A program made the translations under genes and the position numbers. Shown here in pieces: positions 54,535 to 63,039 of a stretch of 64,000 nucleotides of DNA (the stretch's first letter is position 1; every line of letters begins with the position of its first letter). Origin of the DNA: Micromonospora sp. MH99 (lineage in GTDB: Bacteria > Actinomycetota > Actinomycetes > Mycobacteriales > Micromonosporaceae); contig NZ_MUZA01000022.1 of the NCBI RefSeq assembly GCF_021442385.1, forward strand, positions 29,719 through 93,718. Reading direction: 5' to 3'. Under the pieces are notes generated by a model. That model was not told the DNA's origin. It did not search any database and was given only the letters and a program-made list of their open reading frames with translations.

Positions 54535-55995
54535 TCAGCGACCGCCCGCGGCCAGCTCGGCCAGCATCCCCTCGCAGCTGCGGACGACCACCTCCGCGCC
54601 CCGGCGCTGGGCCAGCGGGAGCAGAGGATCCTCGGCCCGGTCCCGCCACCGCCACTGGGCGTCGGCGGCGACCTCCCAGAGCCGCTGCACGGTCGCCTCG
54701 TGCTCCACGCCCAGGCGCGCGGCCAGGCCAACCCCGTCGCCGCCCACCAGGCGCTGCGCCTCGGCCGCCAGCTCCGCGTCGAAACCCAGGCGGGCGTTGC
54801 GCAGCGCCACCAGCAGGCGCAACTCCCGGAACTCGTGCGCGCCCGCCAGGATCTGCTCGATGGCGGCGACCAGCTCGTCGGCCCCGCGCACCGGCTCGGC
54901 CCGCACCAGGGCCTCCACCGCCGCCAGCGCCGAACGTGCCTTGAGGGTGTCGCGCCGATCGACGAAACAGCGGGTCATCGACTCCCGCAGCTCGGTGAGC
55001 CCACTGCGCCGGATCAGCTCGGCCGACAACGTCACCCGGGTGTCGAACCCGCCCCGCACCAGGGTCGTCGCGAGCCGGATCCCGAAGAGCCCGAACCGAT
55101 CCAGCAGACCGGCGCGCACCTCCGGGTCCAGGTGCACCGGAAGCTCGCCACGGACGAAACGGTCGGCGGAGAGCAGGTGGGCCTCCAACTCGGCGCGGGA
55201 CGCCCCGGCCAGCGTCGCGAGCGCGGCGAAGTCGGCCTCGCTGAGCATCCGGCCCGCGAGGCCGATCGCGCCGCTGCACGCCACCACGTTCACGGCCAAC
55301 GCGCCCACCCGGGGATCCCGATGGTGCCGTCGGGCCAGCTGGCGGGCGGTGAGCAGCCCGTCGATCCGGCCGCCGCCCACCTCGTCCGCCCGGGACAACA
55401 CCATGATCACATTTACCGGGGCGGCCTGCCCGACCACACTGTCGCGAGCGGACTCCAACACCCGCAGGTCACTGTCGCGACCGTCGCGGCTCAGGAACAG
55501 CACCGCGTCCGAGTCCCGCAGCACACGGTCCAGCACCGGCGCGTGGCCCTGCTCGTCGACCGCCGCGAGCGCCGGGGTGTCGATGAACGTCACCTGCCGC
55601 AACGCCCGCGTCGGCCACCGCACCACGATGTCGCGCACCTCCCCGACCCGCCAACCCAGATCCACCCGCATCCCGGTCGCCGACTTGACCACAGTCAGCT
55701 CCTGGGGAGGCTGGCCCACCGGATAGGCGGTGGCGTGCGGCGAAGGGCCGTCCTCGTACCAGGTGAAGACGCCGTCCGCGCCCTCGACCGGCGCGACCTC
55801 CTCCCCCATCAACGCGTTCAGCACCGTCGACTTGCCGGCACGCCAGGGGCCGGCCACCGCGATCCGCAGCGGCTGCTCCAACCGCGCCACCTGGTGCCGC
55901 AACCGCGCGACGGCCCGCGCGTCGTGCTGGTAGACGTCCATGGCCTGGTGCAGCAGCCCCCACGCCGCCTCGTCCAACCGCACCCCGACCGTCAC
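54535..55995 (-). CDS. Dynamin-like GTPase, IniC-like
   Basis: This 486-residue GTPase has P-loop GPWRAGKS (residues 49-56), G3 motif in VTFIDTPAL and a degenerate G4, LSRADE, in place of NKxD. The remaining two-thirds is helical and lacks an obvious membrane hairpin. It starts at GTG, overlapping the larger GTPase gene by four bases. The pair of dynamin-like proteins downstream of an IniB-like gene matches the mycobacterial iniBAC order. There IniA and IniC are bacterial dynamins tied to membrane maintenance under cell-wall stress. The C-terminal end is followed by no clear terminator. Confidence 0.85.
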   Translation of the reverse strand: MTVGVRLDEAAWGLLHQAMDVYQHDARAVARLRHQVARLEQPLRIAVAGPWRAGKSTVLNALMGEEVAPVEGADGVFTWYEDGPSPHATAYPVGQPPQELTVVKSATGMRVDLGWRVGEVRDIVVRWPTRALRQVTFIDTPALAAVDEQGHAPVLDRVLRDSDAVLFLSRDGRDSDLRVLESARDSVVGQAAPVNVIMVLSRADEVGGGRIDGLLTARQLARRHHRDPRVGALAVNVVACSGAIGLAGRMLSEADFAALATLAGASRAELEAHLLSADRFVRGELPVHLDPEVRAGLLDRFGLFGIRLATTLVRGGFDTRVTLSAELIRRSGLTELRESMTRCFVDRRDTLKARSALAAVEALVRAEPVRGADELVAAIEQILAGAHEFRELRLLVALRNARLGFDAELAAEAQRLVGGDGVGLAARLGVEHEATVQRLWEVAADAQWRWRDRAEDPLLPLAQRRGAEVVVRSCEGMLAELAAGGR

Positions 55996-57848
55996 GCGCG
56001 GGGCTCCAACAGCACCGGAGTGGACCGGGCACCGGTCAACTGCTGGGACTGCTCGTAGAGCGCCGCCAGGCGGGTCATCTTCAACCGGATCTCCCGCTGC
56101 CGCTGGTCGCGCAGGGCGACATCGGTGTCGGCCTCCTGCTTCGCGCTGCGGAACGACTGCACGATGGCCTCCTGCAACTCCTCGGTCAGCCCCGTGAAGT
56201 GATCGCGCAGCATCCGCTGCACCTGGCGGGTGGCGTCCCGGCAGTCCCGGACGATCCGGACGAAGAACTCGTCGACATGCCGCTGGATGGCCGTCTTGAC
56301 TGTCGCCTGCCGGCGGCGCAGCAGCTGCTTGCCCTCGTCACGAATGCTCTTGCCGCCGAAGAGCGCGCCGATGCCGACCGAGACCGGGTTGATCATCGGC
56401 ATTCCGGCCAGGGTCGTCGCGAGGCCGAACATCAGCATGCCGCCGTACGAGCCCTTCATGCCCGTGAACAACTTCTGGCCGGTGGTGAACCGGTCGATCC
56501 TCGGCCGCTCCAGGTCCGGCAGCCGGTCGCCGAGATCCGCCGGCATCGTCATCGACCAGGGCGGCAGCACGTCGTAGCCGTACCTGTTGAAGTTGGCGGC
56601 CACCCGACGGGCGATCCAGTCACAACGCTGGATCAGCCACTCGTGGTTGGCCTCCGCGGCCTCGACGAGGCTGCGCTCCAGCCAGTCGGCGAAGGTGTCC
56701 CAGGCGACGAGGGGGTCCGCCGTGTCGAACGCCTCGTCCACGGCACGCAGGATCTGGCGGGTGCGGTCGCGCAGGTCGTACTCGATGTCGGAGAGCAGAT
56801 CCGCCATCTCGTCGGCGAGCGTGTTCTGCCAACGGGTGGAGCAGCGGCGCAGCTCGTCGACCTCCCGCTGGGCGGCGTGCAGCCGGGAGATCGGCCCGGA
56901 CTGCTCCTCGGCCTCCTGTGTCGCCAGTTCGGCGCGCAGCGGCGCGGCCAGTTGCTCCACCACCGTACGGGCCACCGCCTGCACCGACGCCCGCGCCAGG
57001 TGGTCGGCCTTGCCGGTCAGGTCCCGCTGCAGGCGGGCGATCAGCGCCGGAAAACCGGACTCGGCGTTGAGGTCGCGGTCGTCGGTCGCCGCAGCGCGCA
57101 GCCGCAGGGTCGCCGACACCGGGATCAGCGGCGCCGCGACGCCGGCGTCGGCGAGGTGCTGCCGGTTGCGCTCGGCCACCGCGCGCCAGTCCGCCACGAG
57201 ATCGGTCTTGCTCTGCACCACCACCACGTTCGGCTGCGACCGCGTCACGTGCAGCAGCATGTCCAGCTCGGCGACCGAGAGTTCCCGGGTCGAGTCCGAG
57301 ACCAGCAGCACGGCGTCGGCGCGGGTGGAGGCGGCGACCTCCGCGGCCCCACCGAGCGCAGCCGCCTGGTCGGTGCCCGGAGTGTCCACCAACACCAGTC
57401 CGGCGGCGAGCAACGCGCGGGGCAGGCCGATCTCGACGTACGCCGGACCGCCGCCCGGCCGCCGTCCGACCGTGCCGGACACCCCGGCCGCGACCTGGTC
57501 GAGCGCCAGGGGGGTCCGCTCGACGAGCGTCGCGGCCGAGGTGCCGGCGGCGGGCCGTCCCGACACCTGCGGCGCCTGGACGACGGCCGCGGAGGCGGCC
57601 TCGGCGTGCTGCACCACTGTGGGCAGGACCGTGGTGCGACCGTCACCGACCGGGCACGCCGGCGCGTTGATGATCGCGTTGATGAGCTGACTCTTGCCCT
57701 GGTTCGGCTCGCCGACGACCAGGACCCGCAGCTTCGGGTCCAGCAGTTGGGCACGCTTGTTGCGGACCGTCTGGAGCAGGTCGCCGCGACCGTGTGTGTT
57801 GCACGTCCGGGCGATCTCGTCCAGTACGTCCAACCAGATCCCCGCCAT
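55992..57848 (-). CDS. Dynamin-like GTPase, IniA-like
   Basis: This 618-residue GTPase has P-loop GEPNQGKS (46-53), G3 motif in LVLVDTPGTD and G4-like VVVQSKTD. After the GTPase domain comes a long helical stalk. A hydrophobic hairpin (about 460-490; GGMLMFGLATTLAGMPMINP and GIGALFGGKS) could insert in the membrane as in IniA and other bacterial dynamins. The C-terminal 100 residues return to helix and are charged. The ATG at 57848 is preferred to the GTG one codon earlier. It follows the IniB-like gene after 115 bases and is coupled to the IniC-like gene, consistent with a working pair. Confidence 0.87.
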   Translation of the reverse strand: MAGIWLDVLDEIARTCNTHGRGDLLQTVRNKRAQLLDPKLRVLVVGEPNQGKSQLINAIINAPACPVGDGRTTVLPTVVQHAEAASAAVVQAPQVSGRPAAGTSAATLVERTPLALDQVAAGVSGTVGRRPGGGPAYVEIGLPRALLAAGLVLVDTPGTDQAAALGGAAEVAASTRADAVLLVSDSTRELSVAELDMLLHVTRSQPNVVVVQSKTDLVADWRAVAERNRQHLADAGVAAPLIPVSATLRLRAAATDDRDLNAESGFPALIARLQRDLTGKADHLARASVQAVARTVVEQLAAPLRAELATQEAEEQSGPISRLHAAQREVDELRRCSTRWQNTLADEMADLLSDIEYDLRDRTRQILRAVDEAFDTADPLVAWDTFADWLERSLVEAAEANHEWLIQRCDWIARRVAANFNRYGYDVLPPWSMTMPADLGDRLPDLERPRIDRFTTGQKLFTGMKGSYGGMLMFGLATTLAGMPMINPVSVGIGALFGGKSIRDEGKQLLRRRQATVKTAIQRHVDEFFVRIVRDCRDATRQVQRMLRDHFTGLTEELQEAIVQSFRSAKQEADTDVALRDQRQREIRLKMTRLAALYEQSQQLTGARSTPVLLEPRA

Positions 57849-57913
57849 CACCGCACCAAGTGTGCGGATTTCGGCTCAATTATCAAGAGGAACCGGAAGG
57901 GAAACCGGAGAGA

Positions 57914-57965
57914 GCCGGGCCGCCCGAGGCGACCCGGCCTCCCGCTTCCGACGGGAATTCCCGTC
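57914..57965 (-). terminator. Hairpins between iniB-like and iniA-like genes
   Basis: A 16-bp palindrome GACGGGAATTCCCGTC (57950-57965) overlaps the IniB-like stop codon. It is followed by GCCGGG-N13-CCCGGC (57914-57938) and a pyrimidine-rich stretch. Together they could reduce read-through so that iniB is made in excess of iniAC. Confidence 0.5.
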
Positions 57966-58851
57966 AGAGCAGACCGCCGGTGATGCCGAGCAACCCGTGG
58001 TCCGACGAGGCGGGCCCCCCGTCGTGCAGGTCGCCGGTCACACCGTCGGTGACCCCTCCGGTCACGTCACCGACAGTGCCGGTGACCCCGGGGAGGAGAC
58101 TGTCCACGTGGTGCGTGACACCGCCCACCACGGACGGGACGTCCACCGGCGGCACCACGCCGCCGACGGCGCCGTGCCCGAGGCCCAGACCACCCAGGGT
58201 GTCGTGGACGCCCAGGGAGCCGACGATGCCGTCGACCTGGCCGTGCACGCCGGAGAGGGCACCGCCGGTCACGTCGCCGCCGAGCACCGGGTCGGTGACG
58301 CCGAGTACACCGGTCGGGTCCCCGACGGTGCCGGTCACGCCGCCCAGCACCGGGTCGGCGATGCCGTCGACCGGGTGCACCACGTCCGCGTCGAGGGTGT
58401 GCGCGACGTCGGCCACACCGGTCAGGTCGGTGTCGAGGCCGCTCGGGCCGATGCCCAGGCCGACACCCGGAAGCACGGTCACCCCGGCGGCCACGGTCGT
58501 CGGGTCCACGGCGATGGCGCCGAGCACACCGGCCTTGACGTCCACGCCGGCCGGCGAACTGGTGACGCTGATCTGCTGCGCCACGCTCTGCAGCTGGCCG
58601 ACCACATCGGTGGCGTCGGTCACCAGCGGGTCGAACCCGAGCTGCCCGACGGCCGGCACCAGCGGCGCGAGGCCCTGCCCCGGCGCGTAGTCGACCACGA
58701 GCGGCACCACGTCCTGCACGTCGGCGGCCGTGATGTCACTGAGCCCCGCGGCGTGCAGCGCGCCCTCCGGGTCGAGGTCGAAGGCCGACCGCGCGTCGGG
58801 GTTGGTCAGCAGGTCGAGCACGAAGTCGTGGAGGGTCTGTTGCGAGTCCAT
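57964..58851 (-). CDS. IniB N-terminal domain protein with low-complexity tail
   Basis: This 295-residue protein's first 60 residues match the IniB N-terminal domain: TLHDFVLDLLTNPDARSAFD and AALHAAGLSDITAADVQDV-like text (GALHAAGLSDITAADVQDVV). The rest, from about 115 onward, is built almost only from Gly, Val, Asp, Leu, Thr and Pro. It has loose repeats around VGGVTGTVGDPTG-type units. There is no signal peptide or membrane helix. GAGGAGAA precedes the ATG. It leads the dynamin operon and is divergent from the Hsp70-like gene. A structural or scaffold role for the dynamins is inference. Confidence 0.85.
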   Translation of the reverse strand: MDSQQTLHDFVLDLLTNPDARSAFDLDPEGALHAAGLSDITAADVQDVVPLVVDYAPGQGLAPLVPAVGQLGFDPLVTDATDVVGQLQSVAQQISVTSSPAGVDVKAGVLGAIAVDPTTVAAGVTVLPGVGLGIGPSGLDTDLTGVADVAHTLDADVVHPVDGIADPVLGGVTGTVGDPTGVLGVTDPVLGGDVTGGALSGVHGQVDGIVGSLGVHDTLGGLGLGHGAVGGVVPPVDVPSVVGGVTHHVDSLLPGVTGTVGDVTGGVTDGVTGDLHDGGPASSDHGLLGITGGLL

Positions 58852-58960
58852 GTGCCGGTTCTCCTCGGATTGGCGTCGGCGACCGTCGTTCGTCGACAGT
58901 GACGTTATTGCGGGGGCCGATCCCGGACATCGGGGCTCGGCCCGCATCCGATCCCGCCGC

Positions 58961-59024
58961 GTTAGGGCCTTGATCGGCTCCACCGTTAGGGGGACTGGGG
59001 GAAAGCGTCTCGGGCAGATTAGGG
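58961..59024. promoter_or_regulatory. Three direct TTAGGG repeats in the divergent ini promoter region
   Basis: GTTAGGG at 58961-58967 and 58985-58991 and ATTAGGG at 59018-59024 are in the same orientation, 24 and 33 bases apart. STAND/MalT-type LuxR activators often bind short direct repeats, so these are candidate sites for the regulator encoded at 60411. Confidence 0.4.
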
Positions 59025-59148
59025 TCCCGACCAGGGAGCGATCTCTGGTACGAACGTAGGAGCCCGCGGGTTTCGCCGGGGGTGGGTCGCCGGGCAGCGC
59101 CGGCGCCATCGCCACCAGAGGGCCGACTCGCGGAAAGAGAAGAGACGG

Positions 59149-60414
59149 ATGCCGTACGTCCTGGGGATCGACATCGGAAGCACCAACACCGCCGCCGCCG
59201 TCGCACGGCGCGACGGCCGGACCTGGACGCGCCCGGAGGCTGTTCCGCTCAACGCCGGCTCCCCCCTCGTACCGTCGGTGCTGCACCTGGCCGAGGACGG
59301 CGCCCTGCACATCGGCGGGCCCGCCACCGACGACGGCAGCCGCACCACCAGGGACTTCGTCCGCCGCATCGGCGACGACGTGCCCCTGCTGCTCGGCGGC
59401 GAGCCGTGCGCGCCGCAGACGCTCACCGCGGAACTGGCGGCGTGGGTGGTGGAGCAGGTGCAGGCCGCCGAGGGCGGTCCGGCCGCGGCGGTCGTGCTCA
59501 GCCACCCGGCGGCCTGGCGGCCGTACCGGCGGGAGCTGCTGCACCGGGCGCTCACCGACCTCGGTCTGCGCGGCGTCACGCTGCTGCCCCGCACCGTCAC
59601 GGTCGCCGAGAGCCACGCGGCCCGCGGGTTCGACGGCACCACGGCCGCCGTCTACGCGTTGGGGGGCGCCAGTTTCGAGGCGGCCCTCGTGCGGCGCACC
59701 CCGCGCGGCACCTACGAGAGCTTCGGCACCCCGCAGGGTCTCGACCCGATCGGCGGCGCCGACTTCGACGAACTGCTGGCCAGCCACGTCCGCACCGTGC
59801 TGTCACGGGAGCTGGCCGCCACCGGCCGTCGGGAGCACCAGGCCGCCCTGCGCGGGCTGCCGGCCGAGTGCGACCGGGTCAAGCGGGCGCTGACCGTCGA
59901 GCTGGCCGCCGACGTGGTGTTGAGCCTGCCGACCGGCCCGGCACGGATACCGGTGACCCGCGCGCAGTTCGAGGCGATGATCCGCCCGACCGTGCAGGCC
60001 ACGGTGGACCTCCTGCTGCGCACCGTGCAGGGCGCCGGCCTGACGCCGACGCAGCTCGACGGCGTCCTGCTGGCCGGCGGCTCGGCCCGCATCCCGCTGG
60101 TCACCGAGCTGATCACGGCGGCGCTTCCGGTCCCGGTCGAGGTGGAGCCGGACGCGCAGCTCACCGCCGCCACCGGGGCGGCGAGCGCGGCCTGCCAGGT
60201 GGTGTCACCCCGCCCCCGGCACCCCCCTGCGGTCCGCGACCCGGCGCCGGTCGCCAGCTCCGGCCGGGCCGCCATCCCGGCCCTGCGCCGGCCGCGGAAC
60301 CACGCCACCGATCCGGGCGAGCCGCCACCGCGCCCTCCGGTCCGGATCCTCCCCCTCGACCTGCCGAAGGCGTCCCGTCTGGCACTGACGCTCAGCCGGG
60401 GACGCGAAGGATGA
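59149..60414 (+). CDS. Hsp70-like ATPase-domain protein without substrate-binding domain
   Basis: This 421-residue protein has the actin-like nucleotide-binding fold of Hsp70: phosphate-1 motif LGIDIGSTNTAAAV at the N-terminus and adenosine motif GVLLAGGSARIPLV near 315-330. The phosphate-2 motif, normally DLGGGTFD, reads ALGGASFE (170-177), so the leading Asp is lost and the final Asp is Glu. After about residue 350 the sequence is a proline/arginine-rich tail; the peptide-binding domain and lid are absent. The start follows GAAAGAGAAGAG. It overlaps the LuxR gene by four bases. Related stand-alone Hsp70-like proteins accompany ini-type loci in actinomycetes as far as I recall. It could sense ATP or regulate its partner. 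Confidence 0.85.
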   Translation: MPYVLGIDIGSTNTAAAVARRDGRTWTRPEAVPLNAGSPLVPSVLHLAEDGALHIGGPATDDGSRTTRDFVRRIGDDVPLLLGGEPCAPQTLTAELAAWVVEQVQAAEGGPAAAVVLSHPAAWRPYRRELLHRALTDLGLRGVTLLPRTVTVAESHAARGFDGTTAAVYALGGASFEAALVRRTPRGTYESFGTPQGLDPIGGADFDELLASHVRTVLSRELAATGRREHQAALRGLPAECDRVKRALTVELAADVVLSLPTGPARIPVTRAQFEAMIRPTVQATVDLLLRTVQGAGLTPTQLDGVLLAGGSARIPLVTELITAALPVPVEVEPDAQLTAATGAASAACQVVSPRPRHPPAVRDPAPVASSGRAAIPALRRPRNHATDPGEPPPRPPVRILPLDLPKASRLALTLSRGREG

Positions 60415-62996
60415 CCACAATGATCATGAATGACGTCGTCGAGTCCCGACTGGTGCTCGGCAGAGCGCCCAAGGCCCTGCTGGACCGGGTCGCCGACGAT
60501 CCGACCGGCCCGCTCCTGGTCGGCCTGGCCGGCCCCGCCGGCCACGGCAAGACCGCGCTGCTCGCCGAGCTGACGCGCATCGGGCGACGGGCCGGGCTCA
60601 CCGTACGCACGGGCGTACCGGAGCCGGCCGATCCCGTCGACCCGGCCGAGCTGCTGCTGGTCGACGACGCGCACCTGCTCGACGACGAGCGGGTCGGCGT
60701 GCTGCTGGATCTGGTCGCCACCCGACGGCACCGACTGGTCGTCGCCCACCGGCCCTGGCCCCGGTCGGTGGCCCTCTCCGAGCTGACCGACGCGCTGCGC
60801 CGTGAAGGGCAGGCCGTGCTGCTCGGCCCGTACGGGCGGGAGCAGACCGCGGCCCACCTCGCCGCCGCGGCGCCCGAGCTGGCGCACCGTGGCGACCTGG
60901 TCGACTACGTGCACACGCAGACCGGTGGCGTCCCCCGCGATGTCGAGCGGCTGACCCGTGGCCTGCGCGCGGTCCCGGCCCTGAGCAGCGCCCCGACCGA
61001 ACCGCCCCGGTCCGTCGTCCTCGAGTTCGCCCCGGAGCTGGAGATCCAGCCCACCGCCGTACGACGGCTGCTGCTCGCGGTCGCGGCCGGCGTACCGCTG
61101 CCGGTGACCATGCTCGGCCCGCTGCTCGACCAGGAGCCGGAGGCGGTCGACGAGCTGATCGCCACGACCCGGGCCGCCGGGCTGATCGGCGCCGACGGCC
61201 GGCTCACGCCGATCGTCCGGCGGGCCGTCACCACACTCAGCCCGGCCACCGAACGCAGCGCGGTCTGGCGTCGCCTCACCGAGTTGCAGCTCGCCCGGGG
61301 CGGCCCGGTGCTGCCGCTGGTGCGCTCGCTGCTCGCGGTGGGCGTGCTCGGCGACTGTCCGGCCCCGACGCTTGCCGCGGCGGCGCAGGAGGCGCTTGCC
61401 GACGAGCCGGCCTTCGCCGCCGATCTGTTCGCCGCCGCCACCGCGGCCGGACACCCGACGAGCGCCCGGCAGGCGCTCGCCGCCGCGCTCGCCGGCAACC
61501 TCGACGACGCGCTGCGCCTGGCGGACCGGCTGCTGGCCGCAGCCGATCCGACGGACCGCGCCGAGGCTGCCGTAGTGGCCGCCACCGCTCTGGCGCACCG
61601 CGGCCACACCGGCCGCAGCGTCGAGCTGTACCGGTGGTCGGGCACCGCATCGTCGCTGGCGTACGCCACCGTCGGCGGGCTCGCCACCGGCGACCTGACC
61701 GCAGCCGGGCCGCCGGTGGACGAGTCGGCAGGCGAACCGCCCACACTGCACGCCAGCGCCGCCCGGCTGATGGCCCAGGGCGTCCGCGAGAGCGTCACCG
61801 GCACACCGAGCGCCGCGCTCTCCGCGCTCGTGCAGGCCGCCGCGCTGCTGGAGCCGGACGGCCGGGCGGCGCTCCTGCCGGACAGTCCCGCCGCGCTGGC
61901 CGCCCTGACCGCCGTGCACTCGGGCGAGCTGGACATCGCCGAGCAGGTGCTGCACCGGGCGCAGGCCGCCGGGGTCGGCGGTCCGCTGATGGCCCGCCGG
62001 CACCGGCTGTTGCAGGCCTGGATCCTGATGGTCCGGGGCCAGACACTCGCCGCCGCCGAACGCCTCGCCACGGTGACCGCCGACGAACGGCCGTTGGAGT
62101 CCCGTGACCTGCTCTTCGCCGCCGCGCTGCGGATGGGCATCGGTCGGCGCACCAGCGACCTCGGCGCGCTCAAGCGAGGGTGGGGGCAGGCCCTGGAGGC
62201 GGTGGTCCGCCATCCCGTCGACCTGTTCACGCTGCTGCCACTTGGCGAACTGGCCATCGCGGGCGCACGGCTGGGCGACGCGGCCCGGTTGGCACCGTAT
62301 CTGCGGGAGGGTCGCGCGCTGCTCGACCGGCTCGGCGCTCCGACACTGTGGAGCGTCCCGCTGCACTGGAGCGGGTTGCACGCGGCCATCCTGAGCGGCG
62401 AGCCGACGGCCGCCGACGACCACGTCGCCGCCCTGCTGGCCGCCGCCGACCACAGCCGCTACGCCGCAGTTGTCGCCGCGGCCGCCGAGAGCTGGGTGGA
62501 GGTGCTGCGGGGCGTGGTCGACCCGGTGCGGGTGGAGGCCGCCGCCCGTGGCCTGCACGACACCGGACTGTGCTGGGACGGCGCGCGCCTCGCCGGGCAG
62601 GCCGCGATCCGCACCTCGGACCGGCGGGCGATGACCACCCTGCTGGAATGCGCCCGCGTGCTCCAGGGCCGGCCGGCCTCCGCCACCGGTGGGCCGCGAC
62701 CGACCGCCGGCGAGAGCGCCACCCCGGCGGCCGACGCCATCGCCGCCCCCACCCAGCAGGGGCTCAGCGACCGGGAGTACGAGGTGGCCGAGCTGGTGCT
62801 GGCCGGGCTGACCTACCGGGAGATCGGTGATCGGCTCTTCATCTCGGCGAAGACCGTGGAGCACCACGTGGCCCGCATGCGCAACCGGCTGAACTGCGCG
62901 AACCGTGCCGAGCTGCTGGCCCTGCTGCGGACCGTCGTCGCCGACCGGGCCAGCGACGCCGCCGGGCAGCCCTGGCCGCAGCGGTCGGCGCGATGA
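60411..62996 (+). CDS. STAND-type LuxR transcriptional regulator (IniR-like)
   Basis: This 861-residue regulator has an N-terminal AAA/STAND ATPase, with Walker A GPAGHGKT (41-48) and Walker B LLLVDDAHLL (about 82-91). A long helical repeat region (about 250-770) is rich in Ala and Leu. The C-terminal LuxR helix-turn-helix (about 795-850) reads LSDREYEVAELVLAGLTYREIG and SAKTVEHHVARMRNRL. This is the MalT/LAL architecture. Mycobacteria have a comparable regulator, IniR, beside iniBAC. The ATG at 60411 overlaps the Hsp70-like stop (ATGA); longer frames are shadows of that gene. It probably activates the divergent IniB operon, with the repeats at 58961-59024 as candidate sites. Confidence 0.87.
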   Translation: MTTMIMNDVVESRLVLGRAPKALLDRVADDPTGPLLVGLAGPAGHGKTALLAELTRIGRRAGLTVRTGVPEPADPVDPAELLLVDDAHLLDDERVGVLLDLVATRRHRLVVAHRPWPRSVALSELTDALRREGQAVLLGPYGREQTAAHLAAAAPELAHRGDLVDYVHTQTGGVPRDVERLTRGLRAVPALSSAPTEPPRSVVLEFAPELEIQPTAVRRLLLAVAAGVPLPVTMLGPLLDQEPEAVDELIATTRAAGLIGADGRLTPIVRRAVTTLSPATERSAVWRRLTELQLARGGPVLPLVRSLLAVGVLGDCPAPTLAAAAQEALADEPAFAADLFAAATAAGHPTSARQALAAALAGNLDDALRLADRLLAAADPTDRAEAAVVAATALAHRGHTGRSVELYRWSGTASSLAYATVGGLATGDLTAAGPPVDESAGEPPTLHASAARLMAQGVRESVTGTPSAALSALVQAAALLEPDGRAALLPDSPAALAALTAVHSGELDIAEQVLHRAQAAGVGGPLMARRHRLLQAWILMVRGQTLAAAERLATVTADERPLESRDLLFAAALRMGIGRRTSDLGALKRGWGQALEAVVRHPVDLFTLLPLGELAIAGARLGDAARLAPYLREGRALLDRLGAPTLWSVPLHWSGLHAAILSGEPTAADDHVAALLAAADHSRYAAVVAAAAESWVEVLRGVVDPVRVEAAARGLHDTGLCWDGARLAGQAAIRTSDRRAMTTLLECARVLQGRPASATGGPRPTAGESATPAADAIAAPTQQGLSDREYEVAELVLAGLTYREIGDRLFISAKTVEHHVARMRNRLNCANRAELLALLRTVVADRASDAAGQPWPQRSAR

Positions 62997-63039
62997 GCCG
63001 GACGTGCCACGGGTCACCGCGAACCGGGCGGAGCGCGAC

